DNA of 64,000 nt. Origin: Companilactobacillus futsaii JCM 17355. Lineage in GTDB: Bacteria; Bacillota; Bacilli; Lactobacillales; Lactobacillaceae. The stretch spans positions 1 through 64,000 of the forward strand of contig NZ_AZDO01000140.1 in NCBI RefSeq assembly GCF_001435505.1. Direction: 5' to 3'. Shown here piece by piece: positions 1-9,377 of this stretch (positions within the stretch are counted from its first letter, which is position 1; each line of letters opens with the position of its first letter). The notes beneath the pieces are model-generated. The model did not search any database. It was not told the origin of the DNA and worked only from the letters and a program-made list of their open reading frames with translations. The translations under genes were made by a program, and so were the position numbers.

Positions 1-145
1 ATTTCACTACTGAGCCAATTTTCTTTGCTATTCCGGACTAGAGAGTTGTTTTATATAATCAAACGAAAAAAAGCATCTATTCAGATCATGGTCAAACAAG
101 GATTATCGCAAACGACTATATCTGATAGATGCTATTTTTAGTAGA
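1..145. repeat. Dispersed repeat copy A, cut by window edge
   Basis: A non-coding mosaic of copies B and C. Bases 1-46 match copy B at 50361-50406 with few differences, and bases 45-86 resemble copy C from 55487. The right half is a hairpin (GCATCTATTCAGAT at 73-86, arm ending GATGC at 132) followed by a T-rich run, so it may also act as a terminator. One arm has lost a base relative to the perfect 15-bp stem of copy C. The left terminal repeat would lie outside the window. Confidence 0.75.
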
Positions 146-158
146 ATTTTTGCTATAT

Positions 159-920
159 CTAGTCCCGATGAGGGTGTCTAGTATTACGTTCTTTTTTAGG
201 CTTATTTTCAGCTCGTAAGGATTGAATTTCATTTTCAATTTCACTGAGGACCTCAATTTGCATTTTTTGGATGTCTAAAATATGAGGCCATTGTACTTCG
301 TTTAGTTGGTCGATTTTTTCATGGAGGATACGAATTTCCATTTCTGATTTGGTATTAGTTTTGTAGTCATTTTCAGAATCAAAACGGTCACGTTCGGCTT
401 GACGATTTTGGCTCATCATGATGATGGGTGCTTGAATAGCGGCCACACAACTTAAGAATAAATTCAATAAAATAAATGGATATGGATCAAAATTGACTCC
501 GAAGAGATGAATGACATTAATAGTCATCCAAACTATCAAAATTATAGTGAAGGCAATAATAAATCCCCAGCTACCACCGAATTTAGCTACACCATCAGCT
601 AATTTTTGACCTCTAGTACGTTTTCCATAGACGGTATCGTTGATGTTTTTGATGACGTAAGTCTCTTTAGCTAGCTCTTTTTTCAGTTTGTCACTCATTT
701 CATGATCGATTTTTAAATCGTTATCGATAACATCTTGCATTTTGGAAATACGTAACTTTTGTAAATCCTTCAAACAGATAAATGATGATTCTTTAGCATA
801 ACTGTTAGTATGGATGACTTGTTCTTTCAATAAGTCACTGAGGTCCCTTAAAAACAGACCCTCCATGATAGTAAAACGATTACCACAAATTGCACAGATT
901 TGATTCTTTTTAATTGCCAT
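159..920 (-). CDS. DUF1003 membrane protein
   Basis: A 253-residue protein of the DUF1003 family, whose biochemical role is not established. The N-terminus has a CAICG knuckle. Two membrane segments follow at roughly 115-137 and 145-170, joined by the family's typical FDPYPFILLN stretch, then SQNRQAERDR and a charged, probably coiled C-terminal tail. The ATG at 920 is preferred over an upstream GTG because AAGGGG lies 8 bases ahead of it. It is transcribed alone, and the terminator of the upstream NADH dehydrogenase lies in between. Family assignment is firm and function is unknown. Confidence 0.85.
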   Translation of the reverse strand: MAIKKNQICAICGNRFTIMEGLFLRDLSDLLKEQVIHTNSYAKESSFICLKDLQKLRISKMQDVIDNDLKIDHEMSDKLKKELAKETYVIKNINDTVYGKRTRGQKLADGVAKFGGSWGFIIAFTIILIVWMTINVIHLFGVNFDPYPFILLNLFLSCVAAIQAPIIMMSQNRQAERDRFDSENDYKTNTKSEMEIRILHEKIDQLNEVQWPHILDIQKMQIEVLSEIENEIQSLRAENKPKKERNTRHPHRD

Positions 921-974
921 AATTAACACCCCTTGGAGTTATTCAGTGCCAGTATATTATTAGGATGTTTGTAA

Positions 975-1006
975 AGCAAAAAAGAGCCCTCTAATGAGGA
1001 CTCTTA
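975..1006 (-). terminator. Intrinsic terminator of ndh
   Basis: Read on the minus strand, AAGAG pairs with CTCTT around a short interrupted stem and is followed by a run of six to seven T. It lies just downstream of the NADH dehydrogenase stop codon. Confidence 0.8.
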
Positions 1007-1020
1007 AATATTTTTATAGA

Positions 1021-2208
1021 TTAAATTGTACCTTTTTTAATAGCTGTCTTAATACCAGCAATCTCCATAATTCCACGATCAGCTGATAAGTGCTTGAGTA
1101 GGGAAGCAAATGGTCCTTTGAACTTCAAATTCTTGTCAGTGATTTCTGCAATACCGTGATTTTGACCTAGAGAAGCAACTGTTCCCATTGAATGGTAGAC
1201 GAATGGTTTCAAGTCTTTGCCATTCAATGCAGCAGCGATATTAAAGGCAGCACCACTACCTTCAGCAGTTGCCAATTGACCAGTTGTAGGGTAAGGACGT
1301 TCTTGTCCCTTAGGAATAATGGCTGAATCATCACCGATAAAGTAAGCTTCGGGATGTGCTTCAAGATTTAGAAATTCAGTTGTCATAACACGATTTCTTC
1401 TAGCATCGATACCGGAATCTTTAATGACATCTGAGCCACTGACACCAACGGTCCAAATGATAGTACTTCCTTCAACGCTCTTTTCAACGTCGCCATCCAT
1501 ATAAATAACAGATTTAGGTTCGATTTTCTTAATCTTAGCGCCTGTAAGCAATTTAATGCCATTCTTATCTAAATAGTCGACGGCATAAGTTGCGAGGTTC
1601 TCATCGAACATTGGAAGGATTCTCGTAGCCATTTCCAAGCAAGTTACTTTAATTTCTGGTACTTCATATTTAGCCTTTAGGATTTTGACTGTATCGACTA
1701 GTTCACCAAGAATTTCGACACCAGTAAATCCAGCACCACAAACGATGATGTTCAAATCAGCTGGATCGTTTGATTTCTTGTAATTAGCGATATTTTGATT
1801 GATAGTCTTATAGATATTTTGAGCAGTTTCAAGATCTTGAAGAATCAAGGCATTCTCACTAGCGCCTTCTAGTCCAAAGTCCTCGGAACGGAATCCTAAT
1901 GAAACAACGATGTAATCATAGGTAATGTCCTCATGGTCAGAGAACTCGACTGTCTTGTTGTCTAAATCAAGTTTTGAAACAGTTGCCTTGATAAAGTTAA
2001 CGTTTGAAGGTAGAACTGAACGAACATCAAAGCTAACTGCATCAGCACGATTAGTTCCTGCTGCAATAGTATGCAAAGCAGTTTTTTCAACGTGTTTTTC
2101 ATTTTTATCAATTAAATCAATTTGTGTTCCAGCTGGAGTACTCTTAGCTAAGTCACGAGCAGCTCTCAAGCCACCATATCCAGCGCCTAGTACTAAAATA
2201 TGTGCCAT
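1021..2208 (-). CDS. ndh: Type-2 NADH dehydrogenase (NDH-2)
   Basis: A 395-residue FAD-dependent NADH:quinone oxidoreductase. It would pass electrons from NADH to membrane menaquinone without pumping protons. The FAD Rossmann motif VLGAGYGG is at residues 6-13 and the NADH Rossmann motif VCGAGFTG at about 156-163. A YFIGDDSA segment near 290 matches the C-terminal flavin-contacting region of the family. AAGGAG stands upstream of the ATG. No close partner is in the same operon, but cydABCD, MenA and a polyprenyl synthase are within 15 kb, so it plausibly feeds the bd oxidase. The family call is confident; use of menaquinone is inferred. Confidence 0.92.
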   Translation of the reverse strand: MAHILVLGAGYGGLRAARDLAKSTPAGTQIDLIDKNEKHVEKTALHTIAAGTNRADAVSFDVRSVLPSNVNFIKATVSKLDLDNKTVEFSDHEDITYDYIVVSLGFRSEDFGLEGASENALILQDLETAQNIYKTINQNIANYKKSNDPADLNIIVCGAGFTGVEILGELVDTVKILKAKYEVPEIKVTCLEMATRILPMFDENLATYAVDYLDKNGIKLLTGAKIKKIEPKSVIYMDGDVEKSVEGSTIIWTVGVSGSDVIKDSGIDARRNRVMTTEFLNLEAHPEAYFIGDDSAIIPKGQERPYPTTGQLATAEGSGAAFNIAAALNGKDLKPFVYHSMGTVASLGQNHGIAEITDKNLKFKGPFASLLKHLSADRGIMEIAGIKTAIKKGTI

Positions 2209-2291
2209 AATTACCTTTCTCCTTCTATTTTGAAATTAAAACGTTTACCTAATTATTATATATCGTTCTAGGCAATAGGAGAAACCATTTG

Positions 2292-3440
2292 CTATAAAGG
2301 ATTTTTACTAATTGAGTGTTTCAAAAAGAACGGAGCTATGATAGTGATTAAAATGATGCTAATAATGACAGTAGAATAATACTCTTCGGATAATAAATGA
2401 ACGCTGTAGCCAACTTGAGCAACAATCAAAGCCATTTCCCCACGAGAAATCATTCCAGAACCGATGACGTAAGAGTCTTTTAAATTGAATCCGGAAATTT
2501 TGGCACCAAATCCAGCACCGAAAAGTTTTCCGATAACACCAGTGATGGTAAAAAGAGCAATCAACCAAAAATCACGCAAGAAATTGTCGAATTCTAAGTT
2601 GAGACCGATACTGATGAAGAAAATTGGAATAAAGATGGCATAGCCGATCATTTCAATATTTTGATTGATTTTAGGGTTGTAATCTTTAGCATTGGAAACC
2701 GCGATACCAGCAATAAAAGCACCTAATACTGAATCCAACTGAACAGCATCAGCTAGATAAGCCATAAGTAAACAAATGACTAGGGCAAAAATTGTTGGTG
2801 CATGAGTGGCATCTAGGTATTCTGATAACTTCATCAATTCTGGAATGACCCATTTGTAGAAGACCACAACCAGAATAGCAAAAACTAACCAAAGACCTAA
2901 TAAGGTTAATATCTTTTGAGCTGAAAAGTCACCGGTCAAAGTTCCTGACATAACACTCAAAATTGAGATAGCTAAAATATCATCGGCAACCGCAGCACCT
3001 AAAATAACCGTTCCAGATGTGCTGGAAAGATAGTTTAAACTCTTCAAAACTTCGACTGAAATAGAAACAGAAGTGGCAGCAAAAACGACTGACATGAAGA
3101 TACTTTCTTTAAGGTTGATGTCAAAAAGTAAAGCAGTAACCAAAGTTAATGCGACTGGCAAGATGACACCAAAGATTGCGACATTAATACTAGGCAATAG
3201 ATGTTTTCTAAGCAGTTTTAAGTCACTTTCTAGTCCGGCTAGAAACATTAATAAAACAACTCCGATGTCGGCAAATAGTTCTACTTCATGCGTTGACTTG
3301 ACAATATTAAGGACACCTTTTCCTAAGATAACTCCTAAGATAAGTTGTCCTACAACCGCTGGGATATTGATTTTGTTAAAGATATGGCTAACAACTAGTG
3401 TTAGAAAAAGCATTAAGGCCAAAAGGGTTATAAATTCCAT
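2292..3440 (-). CDS. CPA2-family cation/proton antiporter
   Basis: A 382-residue polytopic membrane protein with about 12 hydrophobic segments, matching the Kef/NapA-type monovalent cation:proton antiporter family. Family features include the early VGQLILGVILGKG segment and the later DSVLGAFIAGIAVSN segment with its acidic residue inside the membrane. There is no cytoplasmic TrkA-N domain, so it is the short form. AGGAG lies 6 bases ahead of the ATG. It begins 9 bases after the upstream TetR gene ends, so the two are probably co-transcribed and the regulator likely controls it. The ion cannot be told from sequence. Confidence 0.88.
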   Translation of the reverse strand: MEFITLLALMLFLTLVVSHIFNKINIPAVVGQLILGVILGKGVLNIVKSTHEVELFADIGVVLLMFLAGLESDLKLLRKHLLPSINVAIFGVILPVALTLVTALLFDINLKESIFMSVVFAATSVSISVEVLKSLNYLSSTSGTVILGAAVADDILAISILSVMSGTLTGDFSAQKILTLLGLWLVFAILVVVFYKWVIPELMKLSEYLDATHAPTIFALVICLLMAYLADAVQLDSVLGAFIAGIAVSNAKDYNPKINQNIEMIGYAIFIPIFFISIGLNLEFDNFLRDFWLIALFTITGVIGKLFGAGFGAKISGFNLKDSYVIGSGMISRGEMALIVAQVGYSVHLLSEEYYSTVIISIILITIIAPFFLKHSISKNPL

Positions 3441-3449
3441 GGCAAACTC

Positions 3450-4037
3450 CTAATTTTTCGTGATGCCATTGATAAAAATATTGATAACCGTTTTAAGATT
3501 AGCAATATTGCGCTTCCTTTTAGCATCGTTATATTCAATGTAAGGGAGTAACATTGTTAAAAAAGTTCCAACTTGAACCGGAATAGCTAGGTCAGAACGT
3601 AGTTCATCTTTGTGAGATTGGAAAACATTGAATAAAACTTTATAATATCCACCGTCCCAATTTTGCATGATCTCTTTGCGTTCTTCAGGGGTGAAGAAGG
3701 TTTCGATATCATTTCTCATAATAAAATAATTTATTTTAAAATTACCAATCATGAATTGTGAAATTTTTAAGAGTAGCTCTTCAAAAGGTAAATCTTGATT
3801 CTTTTTATATTCTTCTAATAAATTATTGCTAAAACCGCTGATAACGTGCTCAAGCGCTTTAATATAAAGAATCTTTTTATTCTTATAGTAGTGATACATG
3901 TTGGGTTGCGTGATGTTTAATTCTTGGGCAATCTTGCGTGTAGAGGTCGCTTGATAGCCTTGAGAAAGAAACATTTCAGCGGCAACTTTTAAAATTGCAC
4001 TCTTAGTATTTTCAGCTTGTTGATCCCGTACGTTCAT
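3450..4037 (-). CDS. TetR family transcriptional regulator
   Basis: A 195-residue regulator. The N-terminal helix-turn-helix covers about residues 10-60 and includes the typical STRKIAQELNITQPNMYHYY segment. The C-terminal ligand-binding half is not assignable. An ATG at 4049 directly abuts AAGGG, so the second ATG at 4037, with proper spacing from AAGGGATGG, is the better start. It lies immediately upstream of the cation antiporter on the same strand, so autoregulation plus control of the antiporter is the simplest reading. No clear palindromic operator was found in the short upstream gap. Confidence 0.85.
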   Translation of the reverse strand: MNVRDQQAENTKSAILKVAAEMFLSQGYQATSTRKIAQELNITQPNMYHYYKNKKILYIKALEHVISGFSNNLLEEYKKNQDLPFEELLLKISQFMIGNFKINYFIMRNDIETFFTPEERKEIMQNWDGGYYKVLFNVFQSHKDELRSDLAIPVQVGTFLTMLLPYIEYNDAKRKRNIANLKTVINIFINGITKN

Positions 4038-4104
4038 TTTCTTATCCATCCCTTGATCTATTCCTATACATTATATATTAATATAACTTGTTTATCACAA
4101 GATA

Positions 4105-4149
4105 AGAAAAAGCAGGGTATCTATCGAATTGTTCCGATGATATCCTGCT
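4105..4149 (-). terminator. Intrinsic terminator of the GtrB-like gene
   Basis: On the minus strand AGCAGG..ATC pairs with GAT..CCTGCT across a loop and is followed by TTTTTC. It directly follows the stop codon at 4151. Confidence 0.8.
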
Positions 4150-4150
4150 G

Positions 4151-5083
4151 TTATTTTTTGTCTTTAATGACGTAGATAGGACGTTTTTTAACTTCTAAGA
4201 AAATCTTACCGATATATTCACCTAAGATACCGATACTGAGAAGTTGAATCCCACCAATGAACAAAATAATTGAGACCATTGAGGCCCAGCCACTAACGCT
4301 GCTTAGTGGATAGATTAATTTCCGAATAAATACTGCAATGATACCAATAACTGAAACGATTGAGAAGAATGTTCCCATCCAAGTGGCAAACATCAAAGGT
4401 CCTTCAGAGAAATCAACGATCCCAGTGATAGCGTATTTGAATAATTTCCAGAAATTCCAAGAAGTTGAACCAGCTGAACGTTCACGATTTTTATAAGGTA
4501 AATATTTAGTTTTGAATCCCACCCAACTAAATATTCCCTTTGAGAACCGATTATATTCAGTCATCGATTTGATAGCTTCGACCATTTGACGAGTCATCAA
4601 GCGATAATCTCTAGCTCCAGGTATGATTTTGGTTTGGGACATTTTATTAATGACCTTGTAAAAACCATCAGAGAAGAAAGAAATGATTTTATTCTCACCT
4701 TCGCGGTCCATTCTAGCTGTTCCGACACAATCATATTCGCCATCTTCTAGCAGATCAAACATTTCAGGCAACATTTCTGGTGGGTCTTGAAGATCGACAT
4801 CCATAACGGCAGTATAGTCGCCAGTTACTTGATTTAATCCAGCGTATAACGCCGATTCTTTACCGAAGTTACGTGAGAAGGAAATGAAGTGAACTTCGTC
4901 GCTGTGAGCTTTTTGTAAATCTTTTAAAATTGAGTAAGTTCGGTCTTTTGATCCATCATCGATAAACCAATATTCCAATTTGAATTTATTGGTTTGTTCC
5001 TTGAGCTTGGTCATGGCGTCATAATAAATATTAATAGTTTCTTGTTCGTTAAAACACGGAACGATAACAGATATAGTTTTCAT
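4151..5083 (-). CDS. GtrB/DPM1-type family 2 glycosyltransferase
   Basis: A 310-residue membrane-anchored GT2 enzyme that probably loads a sugar onto undecaprenyl phosphate for export to the cell surface. The N-terminal nucleotide-sugar site begins ISVIVPCFNEQETI, the DxD-type motif is in VMDVDLQDPP near residue 95, and two C-terminal membrane helices lie at about 230-295. The ATG at 5083 gives the canonical MKTISVIVP start; a GTG 15 bases upstream is also possible and neither ribosome site is strong. A GtrA-like partner is found only at 46232, not alongside. The sugar is unknown. Confidence 0.85.
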   Translation of the reverse strand: MKTISVIVPCFNEQETINIYYDAMTKLKEQTNKFKLEYWFIDDGSKDRTYSILKDLQKAHSDEVHFISFSRNFGKESALYAGLNQVTGDYTAVMDVDLQDPPEMLPEMFDLLEDGEYDCVGTARMDREGENKIISFFSDGFYKVINKMSQTKIIPGARDYRLMTRQMVEAIKSMTEYNRFSKGIFSWVGFKTKYLPYKNRERSAGSTSWNFWKLFKYAITGIVDFSEGPLMFATWMGTFFSIVSVIGIIAVFIRKLIYPLSSVSGWASMVSIILFIGGIQLLSIGILGEYIGKIFLEVKKRPIYVIKDKK

Positions 5084-5148
5084 AAATATTATTTTCACTT
5101 TCGCAGAAATTATAAAAAAACACCCATTAATGAGCGTTTAAAACTAAA

Positions 5149-7059
5149 TTATATTTTTAATGATTCGGGAAGAGACAACATACCATTACTTGATGTATTA
5201 ATAACACTAACACTAATGTCACGGTTTGTCTTATTCTCGATTTCGTGGAGATCATCGTCGGTTTGTACGAAGATATCCTTGATGTCATTGTGTTTATCTA
5301 GCAAATTGATCACAGCGTCGATGTTTTTGACGACATCTTGAAGTAGACGAATTGTATTGTCGCTTGAAATACTGTTGATGTTCAAGATTAGTTGATAAAG
5401 TAAGTCAGAATTATTACCAACAAAAACGGAATTTTCAGTGTTTGGAGCAATGTTCTTCAGCCACCAAGTGATCAATTCAGATTTTTCATTGAAATCATGT
5501 TCTAATAAGCCGTTTTTATCAAATAATTGGAAACTTACAGCTTGATTCTTTTCAAAAATAACTGTTAAGACAATTGAACCATCAGTACGGTAGAAATTTT
5601 GTTCGGAAAGTTCTTTGTTCTTGTTGAAGTTTTGTGTAGATGATAATTGACCGTCACCATTATAAATATTAGTTTTAACTACTTGATCGTTCTTGTAGTA
5701 ATTAATTCGATCGATTAGTTTGTCAAAATATTCCACCGTCATGAGCAACGTTTGTTTTTGGTCGTAAATGAAAGTATCTTGAGATTCAACGTCAGTTCTT
5801 GTTACCCAATCAGTATTTTCTGGGATTGCGACTTTTTTGTCGGTAGGATTAGAACTAGCTTGAAGTTGGTCAAAAATATTGACGACATTTGGAATAGGTA
5901 AGTGACTAGCTTTTGCTTTAGCATCAATGATGTCGTGAATATGATTGTTATAGAAAGTAGAAACAACAGTAACAGGTTTTTGCAATTTAGTTTCTAGGTA
6001 GTCAATCATACCGAACAAGTCGTTTTTTGATGCATCAGCTTCAAAATCATTGGCAGCCACGTAGTATTCTTTGTCTTTGTCTAAGTAAACATCGCGTACT
6101 AAATAAGCTGAATGGAAAACGTCCTTGATATATTTAGTAATGTAGTCGATGTTGTCATTGACTTCAGCAAGTTCACCATCAATTTTTTGATGCTCTTCAT
6201 CTAGACTTTGAAGATGACGCTCCAAACCACCGATAGTTTCAACACGATAATTGTGGTCGCTCTTCATTTTATCGTCAATTTCATTAGCCTTTTGCTTAAG
6301 ATCATCGATTTGGGATTTAACCTGATTAATGTTGCTGTTTAAGTCATTTGCTTGACCATTTAGTTGAGTAATATTTTCTTGGGCATTATTTATTTGACCC
6401 TTGAGGTCTTTTCTTTCATCATAGAGAGTATTGATAGAGTTCTTTTGTTTCTCCATCAAAACCATCATTTTTTGTAAGTCTTTTTCTTCTTTGATGGAAT
6501 CGGACATGTCAGTTTCTGATTGTTCATTCTTGGCTAGATCAGTTTGTAATGACTCCAACTTAGCAGTTTTAGTGTTGATTTCAGAATTTAAGTCACTTAA
6601 TTCAGATTGAAGTTTTTGGAGCTTCTCAGTTTGTTCTTTACGATCAGCATTTACACTTGCAAGATGTTCTTTAGCAGCGTCGTCGTTTTGAGCTTTCGTA
6701 TTAGCAAGCTTTTCGTTAGATTCTTTTTCATCACGTTTGAGAGTTTTTAAATATTTATCTAAAGTAGCTTTCTTGGCTTCAAATTCATCTTTTTCTGTGA
6801 AAAGATTAGTCTTGAGATCGTTTCTTAATTTAGCATACTGATGAGAAAGGTCGTTCATTTGTTCTTCGATATTGATACGTTTATCATGAACTGACACAGG
6901 AAGGTTTTCTTCTTTCTTTTCAGGCTCAGCTACTGGTGTAGAAGCCTTTTGTTCAGTACTTTGTTCAGGATTTTCATCCTTTTTAGGAGTATCAGGAGTA
7001 GGTGTTTGAGACTGCTCTGGTTTCTCATCAATTTTGCGTAACATGTCTAAAAATTTCAC
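5149..7059 (-). CDS. Large coiled-coil protein with Gtf-like beta-meander C-terminus, function unknown
   Basis: A 636-residue protein I cannot name. Residues 10-50 are Pro/Glu/Lys-rich and probably disordered. Residues about 60-300 form a long heptad-like coiled coil rich in Lys, Glu, Gln and Asn. The C-terminal 330 residues are globular and include repeating short strands (YNGDGQLSSTQNF, FYRTDGSIVLTVIF, LFDKNGLLEHDF). These resemble the DUF1975-like beta-meander add-on domain of TarM/GtfA-type glycosyltransferases, but I see no glycosyltransferase catalytic core. There is no signal peptide or membrane helix. The GTG start has GGGGGA 8 bases ahead. It is just upstream of the GtrB-like gene on the same strand, suggesting a surface-glycan connection. 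Confidence 0.6.
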   Translation of the reverse strand: MKFLDMLRKIDEKPEQSQTPTPDTPKKDENPEQSTEQKASTPVAEPEKKEENLPVSVHDKRINIEEQMNDLSHQYAKLRNDLKTNLFTEKDEFEAKKATLDKYLKTLKRDEKESNEKLANTKAQNDDAAKEHLASVNADRKEQTEKLQKLQSELSDLNSEINTKTAKLESLQTDLAKNEQSETDMSDSIKEEKDLQKMMVLMEKQKNSINTLYDERKDLKGQINNAQENITQLNGQANDLNSNINQVKSQIDDLKQKANEIDDKMKSDHNYRVETIGGLERHLQSLDEEHQKIDGELAEVNDNIDYITKYIKDVFHSAYLVRDVYLDKDKEYYVAANDFEADASKNDLFGMIDYLETKLQKPVTVVSTFYNNHIHDIIDAKAKASHLPIPNVVNIFDQLQASSNPTDKKVAIPENTDWVTRTDVESQDTFIYDQKQTLLMTVEYFDKLIDRINYYKNDQVVKTNIYNGDGQLSSTQNFNKNKELSEQNFYRTDGSIVLTVIFEKNQAVSFQLFDKNGLLEHDFNEKSELITWWLKNIAPNTENSVFVGNNSDLLYQLILNINSISSDNTIRLLQDVVKNIDAVINLLDKHNDIKDIFVQTDDDLHEIENKTNRDISVSVINTSSNGMLSLPESLKI

Positions 7060-7185
7060 GAATGAATTCCCCCATAAAAAGACTTATAATAGTTACTAAA
7101 GAGTAGCATTTTTTTATATTAGTGTAAAGTTTGATATAAAGCTATTTGAAGAGTAAACCTAGACCAAAAAAAGGAGAGTTTTTGT

Positions 7186-8391
7186 ATGAAGATTATGGCT
7201 ATAAATGCAGGTAGTTCAACTTTAAAGTGGAAACTTTTTGAAATGCCTGAAAAAGTAACAATAGCTTCAGGTATGATCGACCGTCTGGGCAGTCCTAAAG
7301 CTATCTTTAAATTGAAATATAATGGTAAAAAAATAGAAGAAGAAAAAGCTATCGAATCTAATGATGTTGCTGTATTAGCAGTTCTTGATGCTTTGAAAGA
7401 TATGGACATTATCCAAAGATACGAAGATATTGTAGCTTTTGGTCATCGTGTAGTTGCTGGAGGGGAAGAATTTAAAAAGTCAGCTATTGTGACTGATGAA
7501 AATCTACAAAAAATTATGGATTTATCAGAATATGCTCCATTGCACAACAAAATCGAAGCTTATTACATTGATGTCTTCAAGAAATTGGTTCCTAGGGCTA
7601 TTCAAGTGGCTGTTTTTGATACCTCGTTCTTTGTTGATATTCCAGCAATGAATTATCTTTACAGTATCGATATGGACGATTATAAGAAGTATCACACTCG
7701 TCGCTATGGTGCACACGGAACTAGTCACCGTTATATCGCTCAACGTTTGGATAAAATTGTTGACGGTGGCATTCAGGATAAAAATGTTATCGTTCTCCAC
7801 TTAGGTAGTGGTGCTTCGATCAGTGCTATTAAACAAGGCAAAGCTTTTGATATTTCGATGGGCTTCACGCCATTAGCTGGAATTATGATGAGTTCTAGAA
7901 GTGGTGATATTGACTTTTCAATTTTGCCATATTTGATGAGAAAACTTGGTTTGACGGATATTAACGATATGATCGATATCCTAAATAACAAGTCTGGATT
8001 GTTAGGTATCTCTGGTATTTCACCGGATATGCGTGATATTGAAGCCAATGAAGACACTAATCAACGTGCCAAATTAGCTTTGGAAATGTATCGTAATCGC
8101 ATTTTGAAATTCATCGGTTCTTATATTGCTGAAATGGGTGGAGTAGACGTTTTGGCCTTTACTGCCGGGGTCGGTGAGAATTCTAGTGAAGTTCGTGAAG
8201 ATATTATGAGTGGATTAGAATTCATGGGCTTGAAGATCGATGATGAAAACAATCACGTCCGAGGTAAAGAAATCAAAATTACAACTGACGATTCTAAGAT
8301 TACTGCTTACACGATTCCAACTAATGAAGAATTAATGATTGCGCAAGATACTTATAGTTTTGCCAGATTATTGGATGGATTTAGATCTTAA
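7186..8391 (+). CDS. ackA: Acetate kinase, copy 1
   Basis: A 401-residue acetate kinase interconverting acetyl phosphate + ADP and acetate + ATP, the ATP-yielding step after phosphoketolase or pyruvate oxidase/Pta. Conserved residues are visible: Asn7 in INAGSS, HRVV at 87-90 with the substrate Arg88, catalytic Asp145 in VFDTSFF, His177 in AHGTSH, HLGSGAS for phosphate binding and a C-terminal IPTNEE with the metal Glu. GGAGAG lies 7 bases before the ATG. A second complete copy lies at 22539. The ends of this gene and menA overlap tail-to-tail by 11 bases. Confidence 0.95.
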   Translation: MKIMAINAGSSTLKWKLFEMPEKVTIASGMIDRLGSPKAIFKLKYNGKKIEEEKAIESNDVAVLAVLDALKDMDIIQRYEDIVAFGHRVVAGGEEFKKSAIVTDENLQKIMDLSEYAPLHNKIEAYYIDVFKKLVPRAIQVAVFDTSFFVDIPAMNYLYSIDMDDYKKYHTRRYGAHGTSHRYIAQRLDKIVDGGIQDKNVIVLHLGSGASISAIKQGKAFDISMGFTPLAGIMMSSRSGDIDFSILPYLMRKLGLTDINDMIDILNNKSGLLGISGISPDMRDIEANEDTNQRAKLALEMYRNRILKFIGSYIAEMGGVDVLAFTAGVGENSSEVREDIMSGLEFMGLKIDDENNHVRGKEIKITTDDSKITAYTIPTNEELMIAQDTYSFARLLDGFRS

Positions 8392-9295
8392 AAATAACAC
8401 CTAAAATAAAGGTAACTGTCTGTGTCAAAGTTATCAGTAAGAGATTTTTGATGATCAAGGGGAAGGTCTTCTTTTTGATTGGGTTCTCGCTGAAAGCTTT
8501 GACATTTTTGTATACTATTGGAGTTATTAAGAAGGTCAATAACATTAATTTGGGCAATAAGCCTAGTATTACAGAGCAGAATAATGCTAAATAACCTAAG
8601 ATATAGAGCCATTTTAGAATAAAAATCGAATTGTTTTTGCCAAGATAATAGACTAGAGTTTTTCTGCCTAGTCCGATATCTTCTTTTTGGTCAGCAATAT
8701 TATTGGCTAATAATAAATTAGAAATTGCAAAAACCGTCAGTAATGAAGACAATAAGGCATCTCCGTAGAATTTAAAGTTCAGTTCTACGAAAGGATTGTT
8801 GACGACGTTAATGTAAATAGCAATCAAGTAAATGACGTAACCCATTGTGAATCCAGAAAAGAACTCTCCTAATGGTCCGCGGTTAATAGGAAAAGGTCCA
8901 CCAGCATAACAAAAACCGACAACAAAAGAGAATAACCCTAAATAAAGTAAAGGCAATCCGGTTCGGTAAACGATGAAGAGACCAATAATAGCCGCTATAA
9001 CGGTGAAAGAGAAATCAAGCCAACCGACTAGATGGATATTTAAATTATGAACACCGATGACATTAGTTTTTTGACGGAAGTCGTCACCAGTAGCGTTTTT
9101 GTAATCCCAATAGTTGTCATTGATATCGACGGCCATATTGAATAAAAACATAGCGATGAAAAATAAGACCAAATCAAGAGCGTTAATTGAGTGCCAGTGA
9201 TAATATGAATACAACGTCCCCATCAAAAAAGGGAAGACACTAGCCGTTTTTGCTTTGATTTCAACTAGTTCGAAAAAAACAGATGGTTTCAACAA
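8381..9295 (-). CDS. menA: MenA-type DHNA prenyltransferase (UbiA family)
   Basis: A 304-residue multi-span prenyltransferase that would attach a polyprenyl chain to 1,4-dihydroxy-2-naphthoate to give demethylmenaquinone. The two Asp-rich Mg-prenyl-diphosphate motifs are present: NMAVDINDNYWD at residues 53-64 and NNIADQKEDIG near 195-205. About eight hydrophobic helices are seen. It starts at TTG, supported by AAAGGA 6 bases upstream. It is divergent from the polyprenyl synthase that would supply its prenyl donor, with 82 bases between starts. The early men genes are not in this window. Confidence 0.9.
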   Translation of the reverse strand: MLKPSVFFELVEIKAKTASVFPFLMGTLYSYYHWHSINALDLVLFFIAMFLFNMAVDINDNYWDYKNATGDDFRQKTNVIGVHNLNIHLVGWLDFSFTVIAAIIGLFIVYRTGLPLLYLGLFSFVVGFCYAGGPFPINRGPLGEFFSGFTMGYVIYLIAIYINVVNNPFVELNFKFYGDALLSSLLTVFAISNLLLANNIADQKEDIGLGRKTLVYYLGKNNSIFILKWLYILGYLALFCSVILGLLPKLMLLTFLITPIVYKNVKAFSENPIKKKTFPLIIKNLLLITLTQTVTFILGVIFKI

Positions 9296-9377
9296 AATCA
9301 GTCCTTTGGATTTGATAGGTTCTATTATAGAATTATTTTAGATTACAACAAAGTGATACAGGGGTATGAGAAATTAT

